Notes: generated by a model not told the origin, from the letters alone. 64,000 nucleotides of DNA from an uncultured Planctomycetota bacterium (GCA_900696525.1 CAADGL010000022.1:62001-126000); one strand, 5' to 3'; shown: positions 51,140-60,675, numbered from the stretch's first letter. Made by a program: numbers and translations.

Positions 51140-52489
51140 TCAGCTCACGCGCTCGAGCCCGCCCATGTACGCCCGCAGCGCCTGCGGCACCGTCACGCTC
51201 CCGTCCGCGTTCTGGTTCATCTCCAGGATCGGGATCAGAATCCGCGGGCTGGCGATCACCGTGTTGTTCAGCGTGTGGCAGAAGCGCAGCCTGCCGTCCG
51301 CGTCGCGGTAACGCAGGTTCAGCCGGCGGGCCTGGAACTCGCCGAAGCGGCTGGCCGAGTGCGTCTCGCCGTAGGCGTCGCGGCTGGGCATCCAGGTCTC
51401 GATGTCGAACATGCGCACCTTGCCCTGGCCCATGTCGCCCGTGCAGACCTCCAGCAGCCGGTAGGGCAGCTCGAGCGCATCCAGCACGTCGGTCGCGTTG
51501 CGGATGATGACCTCGTGCCAGTAGGCGCTTTCGGCGTCATCCGCGGCGCAGATCACGACCTGCTCGAGCTTGTCGAAGAAGTGAATGCGGTACAGCCCGC
51601 GCGTGTCCTTGCCCGCGGCGCCGGCCTCGCGGCGGAAGCACGTGCTGCGGGCGAAGTAGAGCTTCGGCAGCTCGTCGAGCGCCAGGACCTCGTCGCCATG
51701 AAACCCGGTCACGGGCACTTCCGCGGTCCCGACCAGGCATTGCCCGTCGCGCTCGGCCAGGTAGACCTCGTCGCGATGCAGCGGGAAGAAGCCCGTGCCT
51801 TCCATGAGCTTGTCGAGGACGAGGACCGGGACCGTGAGGGGCTCGAAGGAGAGGGACGGCGCTGGGGCGTCGTCGTGCCTCGATCCCTTCGCCCCCTGGT
51901 CCCTTGGCACCGGCCGCTCGAATCTCCGGCCCACCATCAGATCCCACGCCAGCCGCAGCACCGCCTCATGCAGCATCGCTCCCGCCCCGCGCAGCACGTA
52001 GTTCCGGCTCCCGGCCAGCTTCACGCCGCGCTCCATGTCGATGATCCCGAGCTTTTCGCCCAGCTCCAGGTGATCCCTGAACGGGAAGCCGAAGTCCTCA
52101 CGCCGTTTCGGCTCACCGACGCGTCGGACCTCGACGTTGTCACGCGGGTCGCGGCCGCGCGGCGCCTCGGGCGCGGGGATCTGCGGCATCAGCAGCATGA
52201 GCTGGTGCAGCTCCGCCTCCACCCCCGCCCGCTGCTCGTCGAGCTCCCTGAGCCGCGCCTTGAGCTTGCCCATCTCCGCCGACAGCGCGGCTTTCTCCTC
52301 CTTCGGCGCCTTGGCGATGCGCTCGCCGGTCCGGTTCTGCTGCGAGCGCAGCTCGTTGAACTCGGTCTCGATCGCCCGCCGCCGCGCGTCCACCTCCAGT
52401 ACGCGGTCGACGTCGACCTTCATGCCCTTGTCGGCGGCGGCCTGTCGGACGAGCTCCGGGTTTTCGCGAATCAGCCGGATGTCGATCAT
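51140..52489 (-). CDS. serS: Seryl-tRNA synthetase
   Basis: Charges tRNA-Ser. 449 residues with the N-terminal coiled-coil arm (from 'IRENPELVRQAAADKGMKVD' to 'LDEQRAGVEAELHQLMLLMP'), motif 2 'ARSTCFRREAGAAGKDTRGL' and motif 3 'FCHTLNNTVIASPRILIPIL'; the serine-binding 'GDMGQGKVRMFDIETWMPS' is present. The family length is about 425. The excess includes a small insert near residues 192-206 ('PRDQGAKGSRHDDAPAPSLS') whose DNA is a purine-rich octamer tract. A perfect TATAAT box lies upstream. Confidence 0.95.
   Translation of the reverse strand: MIDIRLIRENPELVRQAAADKGMKVDVDRVLEVDARRRAIETEFNELRSQQNRTGERIAKAPKEEKAALSAEMGKLKARLRELDEQRAGVEAELHQLMLLMPQIPAPEAPRGRDPRDNVEVRRVGEPKRREDFGFPFRDHLELGEKLGIIDMERGVKLAGSRNYVLRGAGAMLHEAVLRLAWDLMVGRRFERPVPRDQGAKGSRHDDAPAPSLSFEPLTVPVLVLDKLMEGTGFFPLHRDEVYLAERDGQCLVGTAEVPVTGFHGDEVLALDELPKLYFARSTCFRREAGAAGKDTRGLYRIHFFDKLEQVVICAADDAESAYWHEVIIRNATDVLDALELPYRLLEVCTGDMGQGKVRMFDIETWMPSRDAYGETHSASRFGEFQARRLNLRYRDADGRLRFCHTLNNTVIASPRILIPILEMNQNADGSVTVPQALRAYMGGLERVS
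51871..51912 (-). repeat. In-frame octamer tract in serS
   Basis: On the coding strand GGGACCAG, GGGGCGAA, GGGATCGA, GGCACGAC follow at 8-base spacing. They share the GG...CGA pattern of the tracts in mfd and dnaE, and the insert lies between the N-terminal arm and the catalytic core. Confidence 0.55.
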
Positions 52490-52521
52490 GCGGGTCTCAC
52501 GAAGTCTCGTTAAGGGCCGGA

Positions 52522-52527
52522 ATTATA
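52522..52527 (-). promoter_or_regulatory. Candidate -10 box for serS
   Basis: TATAAT on the minus strand, a perfect match to the consensus, lies about 33 bases upstream of the ATG at 52489. No strong -35 is seen; the leader would be about 25 bases. Confidence 0.5.
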
Positions 52528-52630
52528 CGCCTGATAAGCGCCTCTGGCATTCTCTGCCAACAACGTTTGTGAAGCCGTCGACCACCGTCGCCGGCGAGAC
52601 GCCCATGACCGCCATCGCGGCGTATCGACC

Positions 52631-55024
52631 TCACGGCGCCAGCGTCAGCCCGCCGATACGACGCGCCGTATCCTCAGCCAGGCCGCCGGATTCGAACGTC
52701 ACGCGCGCCAGCAGCCCCCTCTCGCGCACGCGCGCGAGCACGAACGACAGCCGATCGGCTTGCGCCTCGTCTGTACTGGAGCCAAAGCCGTAGCGCTGCG
52801 CGGCGGCGGCGATTGCGCCCGGGCTGTCGAGGCGGAGGCGGTGCCGCATGGCCGCCAGCCGCCAGGCCGTCTCGACGGCGGGTGCCGCGTCGCCGGACGT
52901 TCGCAGGCGATGCAGCGCTGCGGCCCAGTCTCCGGCGACGGTCTGCGCGACGCGTGCGGGGTCATCGTATGTCGCAAGCAACAATGTCGCGTTCACCTCC
53001 AGCACGTCGCGGCCTGGCCAGTGCGTCTCGCAGCGATAGCCGGCCGCGACGCCTCCGTCCGGGTCGCCGGGCGCGAGGAGCTGCTCGATCAGGTCGGCGG
53101 CGCGGGCCGCCAGCGGCGCGTTGTCATCGCCGGCGGCCAGGCGGACGCGCACGCGGACCCAGGCGCCATCGGGGGATGTCGCGCTCGCCGGCTCATCTCG
53201 CGTGGTCGTCGCGGGCGCGCCCGCGCGCTCGTCCGCGCCGCCTTCGCCATCGGCGAGCAGGCCGGCTCCTATCTCCAGCATCTGCGGCGTCAGGGCTTCG
53301 GGGCCTTCGAGCACGAGGGCCGCGTCCCGTTGCTCCTGGTCGACCCGACACGACAGGCCGTGATACGTCAGGTAATCCCGCAGCTCCGCCTGCCGGGCCA
53401 ACGCCGCCGCGACGCGCGCCAGCCGGGCGCTCGTCGCTTCGAGCGGCTCGTCGAGCACGAGGCGAACGCACGCCCACGGCGCGCCCTCTCCACGCGCCAC
53501 GATCGCGCGCAGCCGAGGAGCCGCGATCTGCGGCGTCGTCACCGGCAGGGCGCGCTCGCGGATCGCCGGCACGGGAATCCGCCCGAGCCGAGCCAGCCGC
53601 TCGGACGGCGTAAGGCAGTCCGGCCGGCGGGCGACCTCGAGGGGCGTGACGCCCGCCACACCCCGCGATTCGAGCCCGTGAGGGGCTCGCGTACGGCGCA
53701 CGACGATCCTGGCGCTTGCGAGCAGCCGGCGGGCCGCCTGCCGCACGTCCGCCACGGTGAGCCGGCTGATTCGCGGCGCTTCGACCTCGTACAGCAGGAT
53801 GTCGCCGTCGATCATCTCCGCCTCGGCCAGAGCCAGCGCTCGTTCCGCAAAGCTCTCGCGCGCTTGCATGACGGCTTGCTTCGCCAGACTGCGCGCGCGG
53901 TCGAGCGCGATCTCGGACGGAACGGCATCGGCCGCTGCGGCCAGCGCCGCCAGCACGATCTGCTCGACTTCCTCCGCTGCCGGCGCGGTCGTCGCCGGCC
54001 CGCGCGGCTGGTCCTCGGCGGAAGCCCCTGTCGCCGCGGGCAACACGGCTTGGGCCGGAGCGGCGACGCTCAGCGTCAGCAGCCCGCCGAGGCGCCAGTG
54101 CATGCGCGACCAGCGTGGCGGGCCGAGACCCGCGGCGGCCAGCCGGGCGGCAAGCGGCCCGTCGACGGGATTGCACAAGTGGTGCAGGAGCACATCGAGC
54201 GCCGCGCTGCGCCGCCCGGAGCGCGCCGGCGTGAGCCAGTGCAGCTCGACGCCGGCCTCCGCTCCCGGCCCGGCAACCGGCAGCGCCAGCAGGTCGCGCG
54301 GCTGCGCGGCTTCGAGCGGCGGGAGCTCGGCGCGGCGTGCGGGCTCGCGCCAGGCATTGCCGGCGAAACACCGCTTGACGGCCTCAAGCGCGGCCTCGGT
54401 CTCGGCGTCGCCGATGATGAACAGTGTCGCCCCGGCCGGCGCGAACCAGCGCTCCAGGAACTCCTCCACGTCCGCCGGTGTTGCCTGTGCCAGTGCCGCG
54501 GCGACGAAACCGGGAGGAACGCGGTACGGATGCTCCGGCAGGAGCCGCGCGAGCACGGCCAATTCGTCCGCCGCGGCCGCGCGATCCGCCGGGTCCGCAG
54601 GCGCAGCGGCGAGCGAGCGCAGCGCCCGTTCGATCTGCTCCGTGTCCACGACGAACGGCCGCAGCCGCGCCGCCTCGACTTCAAGCGCCGCATCGAGGTG
54701 CTCCGCCGGCAGCACGGCGGAGAAGAAACACGCGTCGCGCAGCGTCCGGCTCTCTATCCACGCGCCCATGGCGTTCAGCCGCAGGGCCAGGGCGTCGCGT
54801 TGCTGGAGCAGGAGCTGCACCAGGCGGCACATCCCCGGCCGGGTCGGCGGATCGTGGACCGAGCCCGCCCGGAACCAGAGCTGCACGCTGACCAGCGGCT
54901 GTGCTCGGTCCTCGACGACGCACACGCGCAACCCGCACGGCAGACGCTCAAACCGCGGCGGCGGCTCGAGCCGAATGACGCATAGCACCGCGATGACCAG
55001 GGAGAGTGTCATGGCTTTCCGCAC
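52631..55024 (-). CDS. M16-family peptidase homologue without zinc motif
   Basis: 797 residues, with a short signal peptide ('MRKAMTLSLVIAVLCVI'), two M16-type halves and a 'FAPAGATLFIIGDAETEAAL' segment typical of the family. Active members have HxxEH just after 'RAGSVHDPPTRPG'; here the region reads 'RPGMCRLVQLLLQQRDALAL', so His, Glu and His are all absent, while the next part 'LNAMGAWIESRTLRDACFFS' still aligns. This is therefore a non-catalytic M16, like the partner subunits of two-component M16 proteases, but no active partner is near. It follows the unknown exported gene by 33 bases. Confidence 0.78.
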   Translation of the reverse strand: MRKAMTLSLVIAVLCVIRLEPPPRFERLPCGLRVCVVEDRAQPLVSVQLWFRAGSVHDPPTRPGMCRLVQLLLQQRDALALRLNAMGAWIESRTLRDACFFSAVLPAEHLDAALEVEAARLRPFVVDTEQIERALRSLAAAPADPADRAAAADELAVLARLLPEHPYRVPPGFVAAALAQATPADVEEFLERWFAPAGATLFIIGDAETEAALEAVKRCFAGNAWREPARRAELPPLEAAQPRDLLALPVAGPGAEAGVELHWLTPARSGRRSAALDVLLHHLCNPVDGPLAARLAAAGLGPPRWSRMHWRLGGLLTLSVAAPAQAVLPAATGASAEDQPRGPATTAPAAEEVEQIVLAALAAAADAVPSEIALDRARSLAKQAVMQARESFAERALALAEAEMIDGDILLYEVEAPRISRLTVADVRQAARRLLASARIVVRRTRAPHGLESRGVAGVTPLEVARRPDCLTPSERLARLGRIPVPAIRERALPVTTPQIAAPRLRAIVARGEGAPWACVRLVLDEPLEATSARLARVAAALARQAELRDYLTYHGLSCRVDQEQRDAALVLEGPEALTPQMLEIGAGLLADGEGGADERAGAPATTTRDEPASATSPDGAWVRVRVRLAAGDDNAPLAARAADLIEQLLAPGDPDGGVAAGYRCETHWPGRDVLEVNATLLLATYDDPARVAQTVAGDWAAALHRLRTSGDAAPAVETAWRLAAMRHRLRLDSPGAIAAAAQRYGFGSSTDEAQADRLSFVLARVRERGLLARVTFESGGLAEDTARRIGGLTLAP

Positions 55025-55057
55025 TCGCGCCCGACACGATCCCGCGTTGGTCCGGGT

Positions 55058-56407
55058 CTACTTTTCGGTGTCGCCGTCGACCGCCTTGCGCTGCTCGGCG
55101 GTGGGCAGCTCATCGAGTCCTGGCTTGAGGCGGCGATGAAAGATGTCATACAGCGGCTTTGTAAGCTGCGTCCGCTGAACTGCCAACTGCTCCAGGCGGC
55201 TCAGGTCCCGGTCCGTCTCGGCCTCTCTGAGGTTTCGGTCCAGCGATTCAAGGCGGTCGCGGCGATCATGGACGTAACGTCCGCCGAGCTCCTGGCACTT
55301 GTTGCAGAGCGCCCACGCTCGTGCCGCCTGGTCGTCTTGCAGTCGATACCGCTCGATGAAGCGCCGAGTGTACGTCTCCCACTGGGTTTCAAACGCTGCC
55401 CAGTCGATGTAGATCGGAGCATCCGGCGGCACGACGGACAGCGCGCGGAGCCGCGCAAGCTCGTACGTGACCCGCGCGCCTTGCACAAGCTCGCCGCGCG
55501 CGGCGCGCTCGAAGTACTCCTCCACACCGACGGCGCTTCGGCCGTCCCACTTGCGGGACGGGCAGTTCTTGTCGACGTAGTCTATCTGCGTTCCGGTTTC
55601 CACGCCGATATCCTCCGGCCGGAGCTCGGCGGGGTGATCCCCACGGTTGAACTCCGCGCGGGTGACGTCGTACTCCATCACCGGCGTCAACGGGCCACCG
55701 TCCAGCGAGCGGAAGGTTGTCGCCCGCCGCGGGAACCAGAGGCCGTCGAACTGGGCCAGCTCGTATCGCGTTTCGGCGCGCGCCCCCGACTTGCGAATGA
55801 TGGCGGTCCTTGCGACTGACCAGTCTTTTTCCGGATCAATGTGCCACTCGACGCGGCCGTCATCCGTGATAGCCGATACGATGGTGACGCCGGTCTCGAC
55901 TGCGACCTCGTACGTCAGCGGCACATTGGCCCGTTTGACAGCTTCCTGCACATCATGCCCAAGGTAGACCGCGTCCAGCCCGAGACGCCGAAGGTCTCGA
56001 ACGCCCAGCGCCGCCGCCTTGTCTCCCGTGAACACGTTAACGGCCGGCGCGCCTTCGGCCTTCATCCACAGTTCATCGTCCTTGTACAGCAGGTGTCTGG
56101 CGCCGGCGTAGGTTCGAGTCCGGTCGGGCTGACCGTCGGCGCGCCGGTCAAGCACGCCGTGCTCATCTCCGAGGTCTACGACGATGATGTCGCCGCCCGC
56201 GCACCGCCATTCATAGAAGCGCCGCGAGGGCGACTGTTCACCGGACCCGGCGCTTGATGTCGAGTATGCGATGCGCGCCGTCTGCATGACCAATCTGGAG
56301 CGCGCCTCTTGTGCCAGGCGCAGCTCAATCGGCGGCTCGGGCGGCGTCTCAGTGGCATGCGGCGGCGAGCACAACAGCAGGCACGTCAACGCCAGTGTGG
56401 ACATCAT
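55058..56407 (-). CDS. Exported protein of unknown function
   Basis: 449 residues from the ATG at 56407, with AGGGAG 7 bases upstream, which supports this start. A signal peptide ('MMSTLALTCLLLCSPPHA') is followed by a largely beta sequence: 'ELRLAQEARSRLVMQTARIA', 'EWHIDPEKDWSVARTAIIRK', 'YELAQFDGLWFPRRATTFRS'. The pattern, with cargo-like strands and a C-terminal coiled part ('LESLDRNLREAETDRDLSRL'), faintly recalls LolA-like lipoprotein carriers, but I cannot name a family. The first 59 bases overlap the end of the upstream cysteine-rich gene. The region looks lower in GC than its neighbours. Confidence 0.6.
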   Translation of the reverse strand: MMSTLALTCLLLCSPPHATETPPEPPIELRLAQEARSRLVMQTARIAYSTSSAGSGEQSPSRRFYEWRCAGGDIIVVDLGDEHGVLDRRADGQPDRTRTYAGARHLLYKDDELWMKAEGAPAVNVFTGDKAAALGVRDLRRLGLDAVYLGHDVQEAVKRANVPLTYEVAVETGVTIVSAITDDGRVEWHIDPEKDWSVARTAIIRKSGARAETRYELAQFDGLWFPRRATTFRSLDGGPLTPVMEYDVTRAEFNRGDHPAELRPEDIGVETGTQIDYVDKNCPSRKWDGRSAVGVEEYFERAARGELVQGARVTYELARLRALSVVPPDAPIYIDWAAFETQWETYTRRFIERYRLQDDQAARAWALCNKCQELGGRYVHDRRDRLESLDRNLREAETDRDLSRLEQLAVQRTQLTKPLYDIFHRRLKPGLDELPTAEQRKAVDGDTEK

Positions 56408-56792
56408 GGGAAGGCTCCCTTGAGCGCGTAATGATGCAGCCAGGACTCAGCGTGTACTTGACGATCGTTCCGTGCGGTTGAACCGGGCCCGTGGTGATGC
56501 ATGGGTTGGTCACTGGATGACAGTCCCCACCATGTTGCGACGCGCACGGCGTGGACCACCAGCACGCCTCGATGTAGCTCGAAACCTCTAGTGTGCCCGT
56601 TCTTAGCGCCTTCGTCGAATTGCACACCTGGCGATCAAGACATATCGCTCCCTCATACAGGCAGATACATTCCTGCCACCCAGGACACGTGCTGCAAAAG
56701 ACCGTGTCCCCCTGGCTGTAGCACTGCGCCAGGCTGTGCGTCGGCCACGTCGCAAGTGAGCCGACGACGAGACAAACATAGCAACGCCACAT
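56349..56792 (-). CDS. Exported cysteine-rich protein of unknown function
   Basis: 147 residues from the ATG at 56792; the ORF-track start at 56891 precedes the signal peptide ('WRCYVCLVVGSLATWPTHSL'). The mature part has about 13 cysteines in pairs spaced by 2-8 residues ('FCSTCPGWQECICLYEGAIC'), suggesting a disulfide-rich extracellular domain. Its last 59 bases overlap the start of the next gene in another frame, so either the stop is real and the genes are coupled, or the C-terminus is frameshifted. Base composition is lower in GC than the flanking dnaE and M16 genes. No family recognised. Confidence 0.5.
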   Translation of the reverse strand: MWRCYVCLVVGSLATWPTHSLAQCYSQGDTVFCSTCPGWQECICLYEGAICLDRQVCNSTKALRTGTLEVSSYIEACWWSTPCASQHGGDCHPVTNPCITTGPVQPHGTIVKYTLSPGCIITRSREPSHDVHTGVDVPAVVLAAACH

Positions 56793-56874
56793 TGCACGCT
56801 CCAAAGCGAGGGCTCGCGGCTTCCTTTTATCCCACCCCACCCCCCACGCGCTGTCAAGAGGATTCTCGCAAGAA

Positions 56875-59800
56875 TCACGGCTGGCGGGCAAGCACTGGCA
56901 CCTCGCCCTGGCCGCCGAAACAATGAACGTGCTGCGGCCCGACGAGCTGCGCCAACGCGCCCAGGAACTCCGGAGCAGGACACACGTGCGGCACGCGGCC
57001 GCTCTTCACCGTGGCGCTCCAGCCCTGGGGCGAGCAGACCTGGAACCGAAGCTCGGCGCGGCCGCCCCGGTGCCGCAGGCACAATTCGTGCAGCGACGGC
57101 AACAGCGCTCCCTGCCACGAGGATTGCACGTCGATCCGCACCTGCCGAACGTACGTTGCCAGCGCCTCCTCCACCGGCGTGATGCGCTCGACGCGGATGC
57201 TGGGCTCCTCGCGGCGACGATCGACCTTGCCCTCGACGAAGACGACGGAATCGGGCCGCAGCAGCGCTTGCAGCTCGGGCTGCTGGTCGGGGAAGACGAT
57301 CGCCTCGATCGAGCCGACGAAGTCCTCTACCACCGCGACCAGCAGCTTCTTGCCGGCGCTGCGCCCGTTCTTGATCGGCACGCTGCGCACGCGCGAGATC
57401 AGCCCGCCCAGCGTCACGCCCTGGCCGTCGCCCAGGCCGCGCAGGCCGGCCGTCGTGACATTTCCAAGATGGCGCACCATCCCCTCGTGCTGCGCCAGCG
57501 GATGCTTCGTGATGTAGAACCCCAGCGCCGCCTTCTCGTGCGCCAGCATCTCGGCGTCGCTCCATTCGCTCGCGGGGATCGGCGGCGGCGGAGGCGGGGC
57601 GGCGGCCTGAAACTGCCCGAACATGTCCATCTGGCCGGCGCGCTTGTCGCGCTGCGCGGCGGCGCCGAACTCGAGCGCCTTCTCGGCGATCTCCATCAGC
57701 GCGCGGCGCATGGCGCCCGTGCCGTCGAAGGCGCCGGCCTTGATCAGCGCCTCGACGACGGCCTTGTTCACGCAGGCCAGATCGACGCGCTCGCAGAAGT
57801 CGTAGATGTCACGGAAGCGACCGCCCTCGCCCCGCGCCGCCAGGATCGCCTGCACCGCCTTGTGGCCGATGCCGGAGATCGCGGCCAGGCCGAAGCGGAT
57901 GACGGGCGTGCCTTCTTGCCTTCGTGCCTGGCCTCCCCCATTCGCACCCTCTCCCTTTCCCACGTTCCCGCCGTCGTAAACGACCGTGAATGCCTCGTCG
58001 CTCTCGTTCACGTCCGGCGGCTTCACGTCGATGCCGATGCGTCCGCCCGGCGTGCGGACGCGCCGGCATTCGTCGATGTACTCGGCGACCTTCTCGGTGC
58101 TGCCGCTCTCGTACGTCAGCAGCGCCGCCATGAACTCCGCCGGGTAATACGTCTTCAGGTACGCGGTCTGGAACGCCACGATCGCGTAGCCGGTCGAGTG
58201 CGCCTTGTTGAAGGCGTACCCGCCGAACTTCAGGATGTCGGCGAAGACCTGCTCGGCCACGTCGCGCCGCACGCCGTTGGCCGCGCAGCCCTCCAGGAAG
58301 GGCTCGCGCTCGGCGTTGATCATGCTCTCCTTCTTCTTCGAGATCGCCTTGGCCAGGCGGAAGGCGCGGCGGAGCGGCACGTTGCCCAGGCGGTTCACCA
58401 GCCGTGAGACCTGCTCCTGGTAGACCATGATGCCGTAGGTCTCGGCCAGCACCTCGGTCATGATCGGGTGCGGCGTGTCCCAGGCCTTGCGGCCGTGCTT
58501 GCGGGCGCAATACTCGTCGATGTACTCCATCGGCCCGGGGCGGAAGAGCGCGTTGGCGGCGATCAGGGCCTCGATGCGGTTGGGCCGCATCTTCAGCAGC
58601 ACGTCGCGCATGCCGCCGGACTCGAACTGGAACACCCCGCGCGTCTCGCCGCGTGAGAGGACTTCGTAGACGCGCGGGTCGGCCAGGTCGAGCGATTCGA
58701 GATCGATCCTGCGGCCGTGGTTCTTCTCGATGAGCTTGCAGGCCCGGTGAATGACCGACAGCGTGCGCAGGCCGAGAAAGTCCATCTTCAGCAGGCCGAC
58801 CTTCTCAACCGTCGGCCCCTCGAACTGCGTGGTCACGTCCTTCGAGTCCGCCGGCTTGTACAGCGGCACCAGCGTGTCGAGCGGCTGGTCGGCGACGACC
58901 ACGCCCGCGGCGTGGATGCTCGCGTGCCGCGCCAGGCCCTCGAGCCGCCGGCCGATGTCGATGACCTGGCGCAGGCGCTCGTCGTGGTCGTAGAGGCGCT
59001 TGAGCTCCGGCTCGCGGCTGAGCGCCTTGTCGATCGTCATCTTCAGCTCTTCGGGCACCAGCTTGGCCACGCGATCCGCCTCCGACAGCGGCACGTCGAG
59101 CGTGCGGCAGATGTCGCGGATCGCCGCCCGCGCCTTGAGCCGGCCGAACGCGATGATCTGCGCCACGTGGCCGTACTTCTGGCGGACGTACTCGATGACC
59201 TCGCCGCGGCGGTCCTGGCACAGGTCGATGTCGATGTCGGGCATCTCGTCGCGCTCCGGGTCCATGAAGCGCTCGAAGTACAGCCCGTAGCGCAGCGGGT
59301 CGGCGTTGCTGATGCCCAGGCAGTAGCCGACCACCGTGCTGCAACCGCTGCCGCGCGCCGTCGCCGGAATGTCGTGCTCGTGCGCGTAGCGCACGAAGTC
59401 CCACACGATCAGGAAATAGCCGGAGAACCCCTTGTCGGCGATGACGCTCAGCTCGTAGTCGATGCGATCGCGCAGCTCGTCGGTGATCTTGCCGTACCGC
59501 CAATCCGCCCCCGCATACACCAGCTCGCGCAGGTATTCGTCGGCCGTCCTATCCGCAGGCGTCCGAAAAACCGGCGCGTAGCGCTTCGAAAAATCGAGCT
59601 CGACGTTGCACATCTGCGCGACGCGCAGCGTGTTCGCCAGCGCCTCCGGGTACTCCGGCAGCGCCGCCGCCATCTCCTGCGGCGTCTTGAAGTAGAACTG
59701 GTCGCTGTCGAATCTGAAGCGCTCCTGGTCGGCGACCTTGGCCCGCGTCGAGATGCAGCACAGCACGTCGTGCGCCTCCACGTCGTCGTGCGTCAGGTAG

Positions 59801-60474
59801 TGCACGTCGTTCGTCGCGATCACGCCCACGCCCAGCCGGTCGGCCAGCGCCTTCAACTCGGGGTTGATCGTCCTCTGCTCGGGCAGGTTGTGGTTCTGAA
59901 GCTCGATGAGGAAGCGTTCCGCACCGAAAATCTCAAGAAACTGCTCGGCCACCCGCCGCGCGTCCGCGGCGTCGCGGTGCAGCAGCGCCTGCGGCACCAT
60001 CCCGCCGAGGCACGTGCTCGTGCAGATCAGTCCCTCGCTGTGCGCGCGCAGCACCTCCAGGTCGATCCGCGGCTTGTAGTAGAAACCCTCGACGTAGCCG
60101 ATGCTCGCCAGCTTCATCAGGTTGCGGTAGCCCTCGAGATTCGTCGCCAGCAGGAGCTGGTGATACGCCGTCTCGCGGCTGCCGTTCGCCTGAAGGGCGC
60201 GCCTCTCGCGCCGGTCGCCCGGCGCCAGGTACATCTCGCAGCCGATGATCGGCTTGACGCCCGCCTCGACCGCCGCCGCGTAGAACTCGATCGCGCCGAA
60301 CATGTTGCCGTGGTCGCTGATGGCGACGGCGGGCATGTCCAGCCGCCGGGCCGCCTGAACCACGTCGCGGATGCGGCACGCGCCGTCCAGCAGCGAATAC
60401 TCCGTGTGCAGATGGAGGTGCACGAACCTCGGTGCGGCCTGGGCTGCAACGGCTGACGACGCGGCCCGCGTCAT
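56875..60474 (-). CDS. dnaE: DNA polymerase III alpha subunit
   Basis: The replicative polymerase. 1199 residues from the ATG at 60474, with AGGGAGG 7 bases upstream; the ORF track runs into the divergent gene. PHP domain at the start ('FVHLHLHTEYSLLDGACRIR', 'ISDHGNMFGAIEFYAAAVEA'), palm and fingers with the catalytic aspartates in 'PDIDIDLCQDRRGEVIEYVR', 'ARGSGCSTVVGYCLGISNAD', then the OB fold ('VTLGGLISRVRSVPIKNGRS'). A short Gly/Arg insert near residues 838-856 is encoded by a purine-rich octamer tract. Length is normal for a bacterial DnaE1. Confidence 0.95.
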   Translation of the reverse strand: MTRAASSAVAAQAAPRFVHLHLHTEYSLLDGACRIRDVVQAARRLDMPAVAISDHGNMFGAIEFYAAAVEAGVKPIIGCEMYLAPGDRRERRALQANGSRETAYHQLLLATNLEGYRNLMKLASIGYVEGFYYKPRIDLEVLRAHSEGLICTSTCLGGMVPQALLHRDAADARRVAEQFLEIFGAERFLIELQNHNLPEQRTINPELKALADRLGVGVIATNDVHYLTHDDVEAHDVLCCISTRAKVADQERFRFDSDQFYFKTPQEMAAALPEYPEALANTLRVAQMCNVELDFSKRYAPVFRTPADRTADEYLRELVYAGADWRYGKITDELRDRIDYELSVIADKGFSGYFLIVWDFVRYAHEHDIPATARGSGCSTVVGYCLGISNADPLRYGLYFERFMDPERDEMPDIDIDLCQDRRGEVIEYVRQKYGHVAQIIAFGRLKARAAIRDICRTLDVPLSEADRVAKLVPEELKMTIDKALSREPELKRLYDHDERLRQVIDIGRRLEGLARHASIHAAGVVVADQPLDTLVPLYKPADSKDVTTQFEGPTVEKVGLLKMDFLGLRTLSVIHRACKLIEKNHGRRIDLESLDLADPRVYEVLSRGETRGVFQFESGGMRDVLLKMRPNRIEALIAANALFRPGPMEYIDEYCARKHGRKAWDTPHPIMTEVLAETYGIMVYQEQVSRLVNRLGNVPLRRAFRLAKAISKKKESMINAEREPFLEGCAANGVRRDVAEQVFADILKFGGYAFNKAHSTGYAIVAFQTAYLKTYYPAEFMAALLTYESGSTEKVAEYIDECRRVRTPGGRIGIDVKPPDVNESDEAFTVVYDGGNVGKGEGANGGGQARRQEGTPVIRFGLAAISGIGHKAVQAILAARGEGGRFRDIYDFCERVDLACVNKAVVEALIKAGAFDGTGAMRRALMEIAEKALEFGAAAQRDKRAGQMDMFGQFQAAAPPPPPPIPASEWSDAEMLAHEKAALGFYITKHPLAQHEGMVRHLGNVTTAGLRGLGDGQGVTLGGLISRVRSVPIKNGRSAGKKLLVAVVEDFVGSIEAIVFPDQQPELQALLRPDSVVFVEGKVDRRREEPSIRVERITPVEEALATYVRQVRIDVQSSWQGALLPSLHELCLRHRGGRAELRFQVCSPQGWSATVKSGRVPHVCPAPEFLGALAQLVGPQHVHCFGGQGEVPVLARQP
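57905..57960 (-). repeat. In-frame octamer tract in dnaE
   Basis: On the coding strand GGCACGAA, GGCAAGAA and GGCACGCC stand in a row, preceded by a purine-rich run (GGGAAAGGGAGAGGGTGCGA). It encodes an insert that starts near 'GNVGKGEGANGGGQARRQEG', placed in a loop of the polymerase. Confidence 0.55.
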
Positions 60475-60675
60475 GACGGCGCCTCCCTGCCCGGAATCCT
60501 GCGAGGAACATCTTCCCGCCGCGACGCGCGCCGACCCCAGCGTGCCCGTCCGGCGAGAGATCATCGAATGGTACGGCGGCGCGGCGCTGGCGCGAAGCTG
60601 GGTCGCGTTCCCCCTGTCCGGCGCGCGGAACATCTTTCGGTTAGTATCCCGCGGTCCCCGCGAGGCTAGCGGACC

